Assembly: GCF_003634705.1 (NCBI RefSeq)
Contig: NZ_RBWU01000004.1
Location: 124,001 to 188,000 of the forward strand
DNA: 64,000 nucleotides
Source of the DNA: Actinomadura pelletieri DSM 43383
GTDB taxonomy: Bacteria; Actinomycetota; Actinomycetes; Streptosporangiales; Streptosporangiaceae
Direction: 5' to 3'
Below, piece after piece: positions 53,520 to 61,353 of the stretch (position 1 is the first letter of the stretch; the number at the start of each line of letters is the position of its first letter). The position numbers and the translations under genes were made by a program. The notes under the pieces are model-generated. The model was not told the DNA's origin. It ran no database searches and was given only the letters and a program-made list of their open reading frames with translations.

Positions 53520-54748
53520 TACGCCTCGGTGTCCCCGAGGTCGAGGCCCTCGTCGCGCAGCCGCGCCGTCCGGGCCTTGGTGACGTCCTCGGCGAGCCTG
53601 CGCCACTGCAGCAGCGACTCGTCGGGCCGGTAGAGGCGCTCCGGCGGGGCGTCGGTCACCTCGACCATCCACTTGTCCTGGCCGGAGAACTGGCCGTGGA
53701 ACAGCCACCGGACCGCGCCGAGGTACTTGGCGTAGAACGGCAGCGTCCGGAGCCCGCGCCGGAACTCGGCCATCACACCGACGTACAGGTGGTGGTCGGC
53801 GTCGACGGGCACGTAGAACTCGTAGTGGATGAAGTGCGGGTAGGCGATGCGCAGTACGCCGGGCATCGACACCGACGCGAACCCGGGGAAGTCCTGAGCC
53901 TCGATCGTCTCGTTGACCTTCTGGGAGCCGCCGGTGTTGCCGATGTTCCTGTTTCCCGCGTCCTTCTTCGGCGGCTTCAGCTTGTACCAGGCCTGCCCGC
54001 TCCACCTGCCCAGACCGGGGAAGTCGGCCTCCCAGTACTGCTCGTCCTGGACGCGGTAGATCCAGCGCCCGCGCCTGACGATGCGCGTGTCGTTGTACAC
54101 CGGCATCGCCTTGAACAGCCGCCAGAGCGAGGTGCGGTGCAGGTACTTCGCGTGGCCCTCGTCGTAGCCGTTCTCTACCGCGAACCGCCAGTTGCCCACG
54201 CGCCGCTGGATCCGCACGCCGACCACGGCGGGGTTGCTCACCAGTTCCTCGGGCAGTTGCCCGTCGATGGGCGGCGCGTCCTCACCGTCCCCGACGAAGA
54301 TCCAGACCATGCCGAGGCGCTCGGCGGTCTCGAACGTCGGCTGGGTGACCTTGCCGCAGATCGGCGAGGCCGGCCCGTCGGTGATCGCCGCGACCAGTTC
54401 GCCGCTGCTCAGGTCGAACGTCCACCCGTGGTAGACGCACGACACCGTCCCCGGGAACTGCTGTGCGCCGTAGCTGAGCGGCACCCCCCGGTGGGGACAG
54501 CGGTCCTTGAGCGCGCGCACCACGCCGCCGTCGCGCATGAGCATGATGCGCTCCCCGAGGAGCGTCACGGCCGTGGGCTTGCCGGTGATCCTCGACGAGA
54601 ACGCGACCGGGTACCAGTACCCGCGGAATCCCGCGTCCGCCGCCTGGTAGTGCGGCCAGGTCGACCAGTCCTGGCGTCCCGGAAGCCGTCCACGTCGGGA
54701 ACGCCGGGACCTCGTGCCCGGCGGCCGCGCGGGAGTGTCCGCCACCAT
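53519..54748 (-). CDS. Rieske non-haem iron aromatic oxygenase, alpha subunit
   Basis: 409 aa. Rieske [2Fe-2S] motif CPHRG...CVYHGW at about residues 83-106; mononuclear iron motif ENGYDEGHAKYLHR (Asp, His, His). ATG 54748 is preceded by GAGAGGAG. First gene of the minus-strand operon. No ferredoxin or reductase gene is nearby, so electron partners come from elsewhere. Likely dihydroxylates or demethylates the aromatic substrate before ring cleavage. Confidence 0.92.
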   Translation of the reverse strand: MVADTPARPPGTRSRRSRRGRLPGRQDWSTWPHYQAADAGFRGYWYPVAFSSRITGKPTAVTLLGERIMLMRDGGVVRALKDRCPHRGVPLSYGAQQFPGTVSCVYHGWTFDLSSGELVAAITDGPASPICGKVTQPTFETAERLGMVWIFVGDGEDAPPIDGQLPEELVSNPAVVGVRIQRRVGNWRFAVENGYDEGHAKYLHRTSLWRLFKAMPVYNDTRIVRRGRWIYRVQDEQYWEADFPGLGRWSGQAWYKLKPPKKDAGNRNIGNTGGSQKVNETIEAQDFPGFASVSMPGVLRIAYPHFIHYEFYVPVDADHHLYVGVMAEFRRGLRTLPFYAKYLGAVRWLFHGQFSGQDKWMVEVTDAPPERLYRPDESLLQWRRLAEDVTKARTARLRDEGLDLGDTEA

Positions 54749-55092
54749 CGGCGTCTCCTCTCGATCCCTCTCGACCCGGCGCGGTGGACGGAACCACCGC
54801 ACGCTCGTGAGGCGAGGAGACCACCCGGCCCGGGGCGGCGGACAGCGCCTCAGTCCGCCTACCGGAACACGTTCCGCCCACCGGTCCGTGGCCCGGGTTG
54901 AGCGGCTGACCTGGGCAGTCGCGGTGCGACAACTTGTCCCGCCGCCCCCGCTCGGCACCCATCAGATTGGACGAATGGCACTCAGATTCGGTCGCCGAGT
55001 GGACATCTTCTTGAGTTTTGCCCGGATATAGACCACGGATGGCGTGAGGGCCGACGATATGACGGACATTGGTGTTCTGAGAGGCGGAGAAG
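54749..55092. other. Divergent intergenic region between catabolic operon and 2-oxoacid dehydrogenase operon
   Basis: About 340 bp holding promoters for both sides. The recognisable element is CGGAAC-AC-GTTCCG (54863-54876), an IclR-type dyad upstream of the Rieske gene. On the other side an AT-rich stretch around 55010-55032 (with TATAGA) may contain the promoter of the E1 gene. No gene seen. Confidence 0.5.
54863..54876 (-). promoter_or_regulatory. Dyad CGGAAC-N2-GTTCCG upstream of the Rieske operon
   Basis: 6-bp inverted repeat with 2-nt centre, 115 nt before the Rieske start. Its form is that of many IclR-family operators, and an IclR gene lies at the far end of the same operon. Assignment is by form and position only. 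Confidence 0.4.
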
Positions 55093-56178
55093 ATGACTCG
55101 CCGTTCCCTGCTCCCCGGTGACGAGCCGGTACAGCTGGTGGACCCGGCCGGGCGGCTCGTGGACGAGCCGTCGGCCCCGTTGCCCCCGGACGAGATCCTG
55201 GTGCGCGCGCACGAGGCGCTCCTGGTCGGGCGCCGTATCAACGACCAGGCCCATGCGCTGGTCAGGCAGGGAAGGCTCGCGGTCTACCCGTCGTCGCACG
55301 GGCAGGAGGCGTGCCAGGTCGCCGCGGCGCTCGTGCTGGGCGAGCGGGACTGGCTGTTCCCCACCTACCGCGACACGGTGTCGATCGTGGGACGCGGGGT
55401 CGACCCCGCCGCGGCCCTCGTGCTCCTGCGCGGCGACTGGCACGGCGGGTACGACCCGGTCGCCGCCCGAGTGGCGCCGCACGCCACGCCGCTGGCGACG
55501 CAGTTGCTCCACGCGGTCGGCGTCGCCCACGCCGCCACGCTGCGGGACGAGGACACCGTCGTGATGGCGATGTGCGGGGACGGAGCGACCAGCGAGGGCG
55601 ACTTCCACGAGGCGCTGAACTTCGCCGCCGTCTTCCGCGCGCCGGTGGTGTTCTTCGTGCAGAACAACGAGTACGCCATCTCCGTCCCGCTCTCGCGCCA
55701 GAGCGTGGCGCCCTCGCTGGCGCACAAGGGCGTCGGCTACGGCGTTCCCGGCACGCGCGTGGACGGCAACGACGTCGCCGCGCTGCTGGCCGTCCTCGGC
55801 GAGGCGGTCGAGGCGGCGCGGGCGGGCGAGGGCCCACAGCTCGTCGAGGCCCACACCTACCGTATGCAGGCGCACACCAACGCCGACGACGCGACCCGCT
55901 ACCGCGCCGACGACGAGGTCGAGGCGTGGCGGGCCAGGGACCCGATTCTGCGGAGCCGCGCCCATCTCACCTCCGCGGGCCTGCTGGACGAGGAACGCGA
56001 GGCGCGCATGGTCGAGACGGCCGAGGAGGTGGCCGCGGCGCTGCGCGAGGCGGTCGCGGACGAGTCCGTCCCCGATCCGGCCGACCTGTTCGCCCATGTG
56101 TACGCCACCGCCACGCCGCAGCTGCGCGAGCAGGCGGAGTTCCTGGCCGAGGAACTGACCCGCGAGGAGGTCTCCTGA
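55093..56178 (+). CDS. 2-oxoacid dehydrogenase E1 component, alpha subunit
   Basis: 361 aa. Thiamine diphosphate motif GDGATSEGDFHEALNFAAVF...QNN, and SSHGQEACQVAAALVL in the N-terminal part. Closest in type to pyruvate or branched-chain 2-oxoacid dehydrogenase E1-alpha of actinobacteria. TGATG overlap with the beta subunit. No E3 gene is present; lipoamide dehydrogenase is presumably shared. Confidence 0.93.
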   Translation: MTRRSLLPGDEPVQLVDPAGRLVDEPSAPLPPDEILVRAHEALLVGRRINDQAHALVRQGRLAVYPSSHGQEACQVAAALVLGERDWLFPTYRDTVSIVGRGVDPAAALVLLRGDWHGGYDPVAARVAPHATPLATQLLHAVGVAHAATLRDEDTVVMAMCGDGATSEGDFHEALNFAAVFRAPVVFFVQNNEYAISVPLSRQSVAPSLAHKGVGYGVPGTRVDGNDVAALLAVLGEAVEAARAGEGPQLVEAHTYRMQAHTNADDATRYRADDEVEAWRARDPILRSRAHLTSAGLLDEEREARMVETAEEVAAALREAVADESVPDPADLFAHVYATATPQLREQAEFLAEELTREEVS

Positions 56179-57167
56179 TGTCCGCCGTCGAGGAGCTCAC
56201 CATGGCGCAGGCGCTGAACCGCGCGTTGCGCGACGCGATGGCCGCGGACGAGTCCGTCCTGATGTTCGGCGAGGACGTCGGCCCGCTCGGCGGCGTCTTC
56301 CGCGTCACCGACGGCCTCACCGAGACGTTCGGCGAACGGCGGTGCTTCGACACGCCGCTGGCCGAGTCCGGGATCGTCGGCATGGCCGTCGGGCTGGCGA
56401 TGAACGGGATGCGGCCGGTCGTGGAGATGCAGTTCGACGCCTTCGCCTACCCGGCGTTCGAGCAGATCGTGAGCCATGTCGCCAAGATGCGCAACCGCAC
56501 GCGGGGTCGCCTGCCGATGCCCATCACGATCCGCGTCCCCTACGCCGGGGGCATCGGGGGCGTCGAGCACCACAGCGACTCGTCCGAGGCGTACTACGCC
56601 CACACGCCCGGCCTGACGGTCCTCGCGCCGTCGACGGCGGCGGACGCGTACACCCTGCTGCGGGAGGCCATCGACCTGCCGGACCCGGTGGTCCTGCTCG
56701 AACCGAAGAGGCTGTACTTCGGCAGGGAGAAGGTCGATCTGGCCGAGAACCGGGCCGGTATCGGGCGCGCGGTCGTCCGCCGGAGCGGGACCGACGCCAC
56801 CCTGATCGCCTACGGCACCACCGTGCCGGTCGCGCTGGAGGCCGCGGACGCGGCGGCGGCCGAGGGCCGCAGCCTCGGTGTGGTCGACCTGCGCTCACTC
56901 GTGCCGTTCGACGACGAGACGGTCTGCGCCGCCGTCCGCTCCACCGGCCGCGCCGTCGTGGTGGCCGAGGCGCCGGGCTTCGCGTCGGTGGCGTCCGAGA
57001 TCGCCGCGCGGGTCACCGAACGCTGCTTCCACCACCTCGCCGCGCCCGTCCGCCGCGTGACCGGCTTCGACATCCCCTACCCGCCGCCGAAGCTGGAGCG
57101 CTACCACCTGCCGAGCGTGGACCGAATCCTCGACGCCGTCGACACCTTGCAGTGGGAGGACCGGTGA
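56178..57167 (+). CDS. 2-oxoacid dehydrogenase E1 component, beta subunit
   Basis: 329 aa. Typical E1-beta sequence: MAQALNRALRDAMAADESVL, GEDVGPLGGVFRVTDGL, DTPLAESGIVGMAVGLAMNG and GIGGVEHHSDSSEAYYAH. Forms the heterotetramer with the alpha subunit. GTGA overlap with the E2 gene. Confidence 0.95.
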   Translation: MSAVEELTMAQALNRALRDAMAADESVLMFGEDVGPLGGVFRVTDGLTETFGERRCFDTPLAESGIVGMAVGLAMNGMRPVVEMQFDAFAYPAFEQIVSHVAKMRNRTRGRLPMPITIRVPYAGGIGGVEHHSDSSEAYYAHTPGLTVLAPSTAADAYTLLREAIDLPDPVVLLEPKRLYFGREKVDLAENRAGIGRAVVRRSGTDATLIAYGTTVPVALEAADAAAAEGRSLGVVDLRSLVPFDDETVCAAVRSTGRAVVVAEAPGFASVASEIAARVTERCFHHLAAPVRRVTGFDIPYPPPKLERYHLPSVDRILDAVDTLQWEDR

Positions 57168-58450
57168 CCGCGCGGACGTTCGAGCTGCCCGACCTGGGCG
57201 AGGGCCTGACCGAGGCGGAGATCGTCCGCTGGCTCGTCGGGACGGGCGACACCGTCACCGTCGACCAGCCGGTCGTCGAGGTCGAGACCGCGAAGGCGAT
57301 GGTCGAGGTGCCCTCTCCGTACGCCGGGACCGTCAGCAGGTTGCACGGCGAGGCGGGGGAGGTCGTCGCCGTGGGCGCGCCGCTCATCTCGATCGCGGGG
57401 AACGCCGCCCCGGCCGACGCGGACGCCGAACGCTACCGCGAGGAGGAACGCGCCGGTTCCGGCAACGTCCTGATCGGCTACGGCACGTCCGCCGAGCCCG
57501 CTTCCGGACGCCGCCGTCGTCGGCCGGTCGCAGTGAACGGCGGTGCGGTCGACGGCCCCGCGGAATCGGGGGCGCGTCACGTCCGGCGTGTGACGTCCCC
57601 GCTCGTCCGGCGCCTCGCCAGGGACGCCGGGCTGGTCATCGGCGACCTGGTGGGCACCGGCCACGACGGTCTCATCACCCGCCGCGACGTCGAGGCGGCG
57701 ATCGCCGCGCGGCACTCGGCTCCGGCCGCCGCGCCGCGCGCCGCCCTGCCCGTGGGCCCGGCGGAGACCCGGACGCCGATGACCGGATTCCGCAAGGCGG
57801 TCGCGGAGACCCTCACCCGCAGCCGCGCCCTGATCCCCGAGGCGACCGTGTGGGTCGATGTCGACTTCACGGAGCTGTTCGCGCTGCGTGCGCGGTTGAA
57901 GTCGGCGGGACGACCCGTCCCGGGCCTGCTCGCGTACGTCGCGCGGTTCACCGTGGCCGCGCTGCGCGCCCATCCCGAACTCAACGGCGCCGTCGATGAC
58001 GAACGTCAGGAGTTGGTCCAGTACCGGGACGTCAACCTCGGCCTCGCGATGCAGACCGACCGGGGGCTGGTCGTCCCGGCCGTGATGGGTGCGCGGGAGA
58101 TGACGACGGCGCACCTGGACACCGAGATCCGTCGGTTGACCACGGCGGCGCGCGAGGGCCGGACGACGCGGGAGGAACTGACCGCCGGGACGTTCACGCT
58201 CAACAACTATGGCTCGTTCGACGTCGACGGCAGCGCGGCCATCATCAACCACCCGCAGGTGGCGATCCTCGGCCTCGGCCGCGTCATCGACCGTCCCTGG
58301 GCGGTCGGCGGCGACCTGGCGGTGCGCAAGATCGGCCAGCTCTCGTTCGTGTTCGACCACCGGGTGTGCGACGGCGGGACCGCCGCCGCGTTCCTGCGGA
58401 TGGTCGCCGATTCCATCGAGTGCCCCGGCGCGGCGCTCACCGATCTGTAG
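57164..58450 (+). CDS. 2-oxoacid dehydrogenase E2 (lipoyl acyltransferase)
   Basis: 428 aa. N-terminal single lipoyl domain with the lipoylated Lys in VETAKAMVEVPS (about residue 44), a peripheral-subunit-binding domain (SPLVRRLARDAGL...GLITRRDVEAAI, about 145-185), and the catalytic domain ending with FVFDHRVCDGG (His and Asp). A single-lipoyl E2 favours the branched-chain type. GTG start. Confidence 0.94.
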   Translation: MTARTFELPDLGEGLTEAEIVRWLVGTGDTVTVDQPVVEVETAKAMVEVPSPYAGTVSRLHGEAGEVVAVGAPLISIAGNAAPADADAERYREEERAGSGNVLIGYGTSAEPASGRRRRRPVAVNGGAVDGPAESGARHVRRVTSPLVRRLARDAGLVIGDLVGTGHDGLITRRDVEAAIAARHSAPAAAPRAALPVGPAETRTPMTGFRKAVAETLTRSRALIPEATVWVDVDFTELFALRARLKSAGRPVPGLLAYVARFTVAALRAHPELNGAVDDERQELVQYRDVNLGLAMQTDRGLVVPAVMGAREMTTAHLDTEIRRLTTAAREGRTTREELTAGTFTLNNYGSFDVDGSAAIINHPQVAILGLGRVIDRPWAVGGDLAVRKIGQLSFVFDHRVCDGGTAAAFLRMVADSIECPGAALTDL

Positions 58451-58459
58451 GAGGCCCCG

Positions 58460-59266
58460 GTGACTTCCCCCGACCCTGTCCCCGTTCCTGTACTTGCCGA
58501 GCGCTCCGGCGCCGTCGCCATCGTCACGATCAACCGTCCGGACCGCCACAACGCCCTTACCGGCGAGGTCAAGAACGCTCTGCGCGACGCGCTGGACGAC
58601 CTCGGCGCCGACCCGTCCGTGCGGGCGCTCGTGCTGACCGGCGCGGGCCGCTCGTTCTGCGTCGGGCAGGACCTCGCCGAGCACGCACGGGCGCTCCGCT
58701 CAGATCCGGAGTCCGCCTTCGCGACGGTCGAGGAGCACTACAACCCGATCGTGCTGGCCCTGATGACGATGCCCAAACCGGTCGTCGCCGCGGTCAACGG
58801 AACCTGCGCGGGCGCCGGCGTCGGGCTCGCCCTGGCCTGCGACCTGCGGGTGATGGCGTCGACGGCGCGCTGGTCGGCCGCGTTCACCGGCATCGGGCTG
58901 AGCTGCGACACGGGACTGTCGGCGAGCCTCGCCCGGTCGGTGGGCGAGTCGCGCGCCCGCGAACTCGTCCTGCTCGGCCGCCCGTTCACCTCGGCGGAGG
59001 CGGTCCGGTGGGGGATCGCCGGTGACGTCGTCGAGGCCGACCGGGTGGTGCCGGACGCGACGAAGCTGGCCCGGGAACTGGCCGCCGGGCCGACGACGGC
59101 GTACGCGGAGGCGAAGCGAGCCTTGGCCGACGCCTGGTCGAGGCCGCTTCCCGAGGTGCTGGCCGCCGAGGCCGCCGCCCAGCGGCGGGCCGGGGCCACC
59201 GACGACCACGCGGGGGCCGTGGAGGCCTTTCTCGCCAAGCGCTCGCCCGAGTTCACCGGGCACTGA
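58460..59266 (+). CDS. Enoyl-CoA hydratase/isomerase
   Basis: 268-residue crotonase. TINRPDRHNALTGEV, VLTGAGRSFCVGQDLAEHA (oxyanion hole) and GTCAGAGVGLALACDLRVM; the later region SCDTGLSASLARSVGE resembles PaaG-type isomerases. GTG start preceded by AGGAGG. Between E2 and PaaK, it may serve phenylacetate or branched-chain acyl-CoA breakdown. Confidence 0.92.
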   Translation: MTSPDPVPVPVLAERSGAVAIVTINRPDRHNALTGEVKNALRDALDDLGADPSVRALVLTGAGRSFCVGQDLAEHARALRSDPESAFATVEEHYNPIVLALMTMPKPVVAAVNGTCAGAGVGLALACDLRVMASTARWSAAFTGIGLSCDTGLSASLARSVGESRARELVLLGRPFTSAEAVRWGIAGDVVEADRVVPDATKLARELAAGPTTAYAEAKRALADAWSRPLPEVLAAEAAAQRRAGATDDHAGAVEAFLAKRSPEFTGH

Positions 59267-59295
59267 CCATGACCCATCGGCCCGAGGAGACCGAC

Positions 59296-60588
59296 ATGAC
59301 CACTGACCTTGAGGAACCGATCGAGCGGGCGTCGGTCGACGAGCTGCGGGCGGTGCAGCTGGAACGGCTGCGGTGGAGCGTGCGGCACGCGTACGAGAAC
59401 GTCCCGCACTACCGGCGCTCGTTCGACGCCGCCGGCGTCCACCCCGACGACGTCCGCGAACTCGCCGACCTGGCGCGGCTGCCGCTGACCTCGAAGGCGG
59501 ACCTGCGCGACAACTACCCGTTCGGGATGTTCGCCGTGCCGCGCGAGCAGGTGGTGCGCGTGCACGCCTCGTCCGGCACCACGGGCCGCCCGACGGTGGT
59601 CGGCTACACCCGCGACGACCTCGACATGTGGGCCACCGTCATGGCCCGCAGCATCCGCGCCGCGGGCGGGCGGCCCGGTCAGGTGCTGCACAACGCCTAC
59701 GGCTACGGGCTGTTCACCGGCGGTCTCGGCGCGCACGCGGGCGCGGAGCGGCTCGGCTGCACGGTCGTTCCCGTCTCGGGCGGCATGACCGAGCGGCAGG
59801 TGACGCTCATCCGGGACTTCGCCCCCGAGATCATCATGGTGACGCCGTCGTACATGCTCGCGCTGGTCGACGAGATGGAACGCCAGGGCATCGACCCGCG
59901 GGCGACGTCGCTGAAGGTGGGCATCTTCGGCGCCGAGCCGTGGACCGACCGGACGCGGACGGAGGTGGAGGCCCGCCTGGACATCGACGCGGTCGACATC
60001 TACGGCCTGTCGGAGGTGATCGGGCCGGGGGTCGCGCAGGAGTTCGCGGAGACCAAGGACGGCCTGCACGTGTGGGAGGACCACTTCTACCCCGAGGTGA
60101 TCGATCCGGTCACCGGGGAGGTGCTGCCGGACGGGGAGCCCGGCGAGCTGGTGTTCACCTCGCTGACGAAACAGGCGATGCCCGTCATCCGGTACCGGAC
60201 GCGGGACCTGACCCGCCTGCTGCCGGGCACGATGCGCCCGATGCGGCGCATCGAGAAGATCACGGGCCGCAGCGACGACATGATCATCCTGCGCGGGGTG
60301 AATCTGTTCCCGACGCAGATCGAGGAACTGGTCGTCGCCGACCCGGAGCTGACCCCGCACTTCCAGTGCGTGCTCGACCGCGACGGCCATCTCGACACCA
60401 TGACGGTCCGCGTCGAGCGGCGCGGAGGCGGGGACGCGGCGGCGGCGCGGGCCGCCGGTGAGCGGGTACGGCACCTGGTGAAGAGCACGATCGGGGTGTC
60501 GGTCGGCGTCGAGGTCGTCGAGCCGGACACGATCGAGCGGTCGGTGGGGAAGATGCGCCGCATCGTCGACAACCGCCCGCGGCGCTGA
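59296..60588 (+). CDS. paaK: Phenylacetate-CoA ligase
   Basis: 430 aa. Activates phenylacetate to phenylacetyl-CoA, entry step of the paa pathway. Motifs: KADLRDNYPFGMFAVPREQV, ASSGTTGRPTVVGYT (ATP binding), IYGLSEVIGPGVAQE, and the PaaK C-terminal block GRSDDMIILRGVNLFPTQIE. ATG 59296 is chosen for its GAGGAG at 8-nt spacing; ATG 59269 is in frame upstream. It sits 56 kb from the epoxidase genes, so the pathway is split. Confidence 0.94.
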   Translation: MTTDLEEPIERASVDELRAVQLERLRWSVRHAYENVPHYRRSFDAAGVHPDDVRELADLARLPLTSKADLRDNYPFGMFAVPREQVVRVHASSGTTGRPTVVGYTRDDLDMWATVMARSIRAAGGRPGQVLHNAYGYGLFTGGLGAHAGAERLGCTVVPVSGGMTERQVTLIRDFAPEIIMVTPSYMLALVDEMERQGIDPRATSLKVGIFGAEPWTDRTRTEVEARLDIDAVDIYGLSEVIGPGVAQEFAETKDGLHVWEDHFYPEVIDPVTGEVLPDGEPGELVFTSLTKQAMPVIRYRTRDLTRLLPGTMRPMRRIEKITGRSDDMIILRGVNLFPTQIEELVVADPELTPHFQCVLDRDGHLDTMTVRVERRGGGDAAAARAAGERVRHLVKSTIGVSVGVEVVEPDTIERSVGKMRRIVDNRPRR

Positions 60589-60595
60589 CGCGGGG

Positions 60596-60625
60596 TCCCC
60601 GCCGGGGCCGCGAACCCGGCGGGGA
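60596..60625 (+). terminator. Terminator hairpin after paaK
   Basis: Perfect 11-bp inverted repeat TCCCCGCCGGG (60596-60606) / CCCGGCGGGGA (60615-60625) with an 8-nt loop, 8 nt after the stop codon. Confidence 0.75.
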
Positions 60626-60649
60626 GCTGGGACGATAGGCCATTCGAAG

Positions 60650-60688
60650 TATTGACTTGCAATATCGTCCTACAATAATGTCTTCTTA
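60650..60688 (+). promoter_or_regulatory. Leaderless promoter with overlapping palindrome
   Basis: -35 TTGACT (60652-60657), 18-nt spacer, -10 TAATGT (60676-60681), then six nt to the A of the ATG at 60688, so transcription probably starts at the start codon. TATTG-ACTTG-CAATA (60650-60664) is a palindrome covering the -35 box, a likely repressor site. The AT-rich block stands out in a GC-rich setting. Confidence 0.72.
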
Positions 60689-61353
60689 TGAAGACTCCGC
60701 GATCCGGCGACGTCGCACGCGACGACGGCGTCCGGCACCTGATCGCCCATTACGAGAAGGCCGGGTTCACCCACCGTGTGGGGTTCGGCGCGAGGCCCGC
60801 CGTGCTCGTCATCGACCTGGTGAACGCCTTCACCGACCCGTCCTCGGACCTGGCCCTGCCGCTTGAGGACGTCGTTCGCCACAGTGCCGAGCTGATCGCG
60901 GTCGCCCATGACGCGGGGGTCCCCGTGATCGCCTTCCGGGTCGAGTTCGCCGACGAGCGGTCCGCGCCGGTGATGCTGCGCAAGAACCCGGTCCTCGCCG
61001 GGCTGCGGCCGGGCGGCGAACCGGCCCGGCTCGACCCCCGCCTCGGCGTCGACGACCGGGACGTCGTGCTGGTCAAGACGGGCGCCAGCGCGTTCTTCCA
61101 GACGACCCTCCCGGCGGTGCTGGCCGGGCTCGGCGTCGACACCGTCGTCCTCGTCGGCTCGGCGACGAGCGGCTGCGTGCGCGCCACCGCCGTCGACGCG
61201 ATCCAGCACGGGTTCCGCCCGATCGTGGTGGCCGAGTGCGTGGGCGACCGGCTGGCCGTCGCGCACGAGGTGAGCCTCGCGGAGATGGACGCCAAGTACG
61301 CCGATGTCGAGTCGCTCGACGTCGTGATCCGTTACCTGAAGGAACGAGCATGA
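60688..61353 (+). CDS. Isochorismatase-family cysteine amidohydrolase (N-carbamoylsarcosine amidase-like)
   Basis: 221 aa. Catalytic triad positions: Asp in VIDLVNAFTD, Lys in VLVKTGASAFF, Cys in SATSGCVRATA. The Cys distinguishes it from the PhzD-like enzyme at 29031. With HyuA/HyuB directly downstream (ATGA overlap), it fits hydrolysis of an N-carbamoyl amino acid formed by hydantoin opening, for example N-carbamoylsarcosine in creatinine breakdown. The substrate is inferred. Confidence 0.85.
   Translation: MKTPRSGDVARDDGVRHLIAHYEKAGFTHRVGFGARPAVLVIDLVNAFTDPSSDLALPLEDVVRHSAELIAVAHDAGVPVIAFRVEFADERSAPVMLRKNPVLAGLRPGGEPARLDPRLGVDDRDVVLVKTGASAFFQTTLPAVLAGLGVDTVVLVGSATSGCVRATAVDAIQHGFRPIVVAECVGDRLAVAHEVSLAEMDAKYADVESLDVVIRYLKERA

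Noticed and set aside
60688..61353. Second PhzD for the aminobenzoate pathway
   Set aside because: It has the amidase Cys (SATSGCVRA) and is overlapped by hydantoinase genes, so it is a carbamoyl amidase-type enzyme rather than an isochorismatase.
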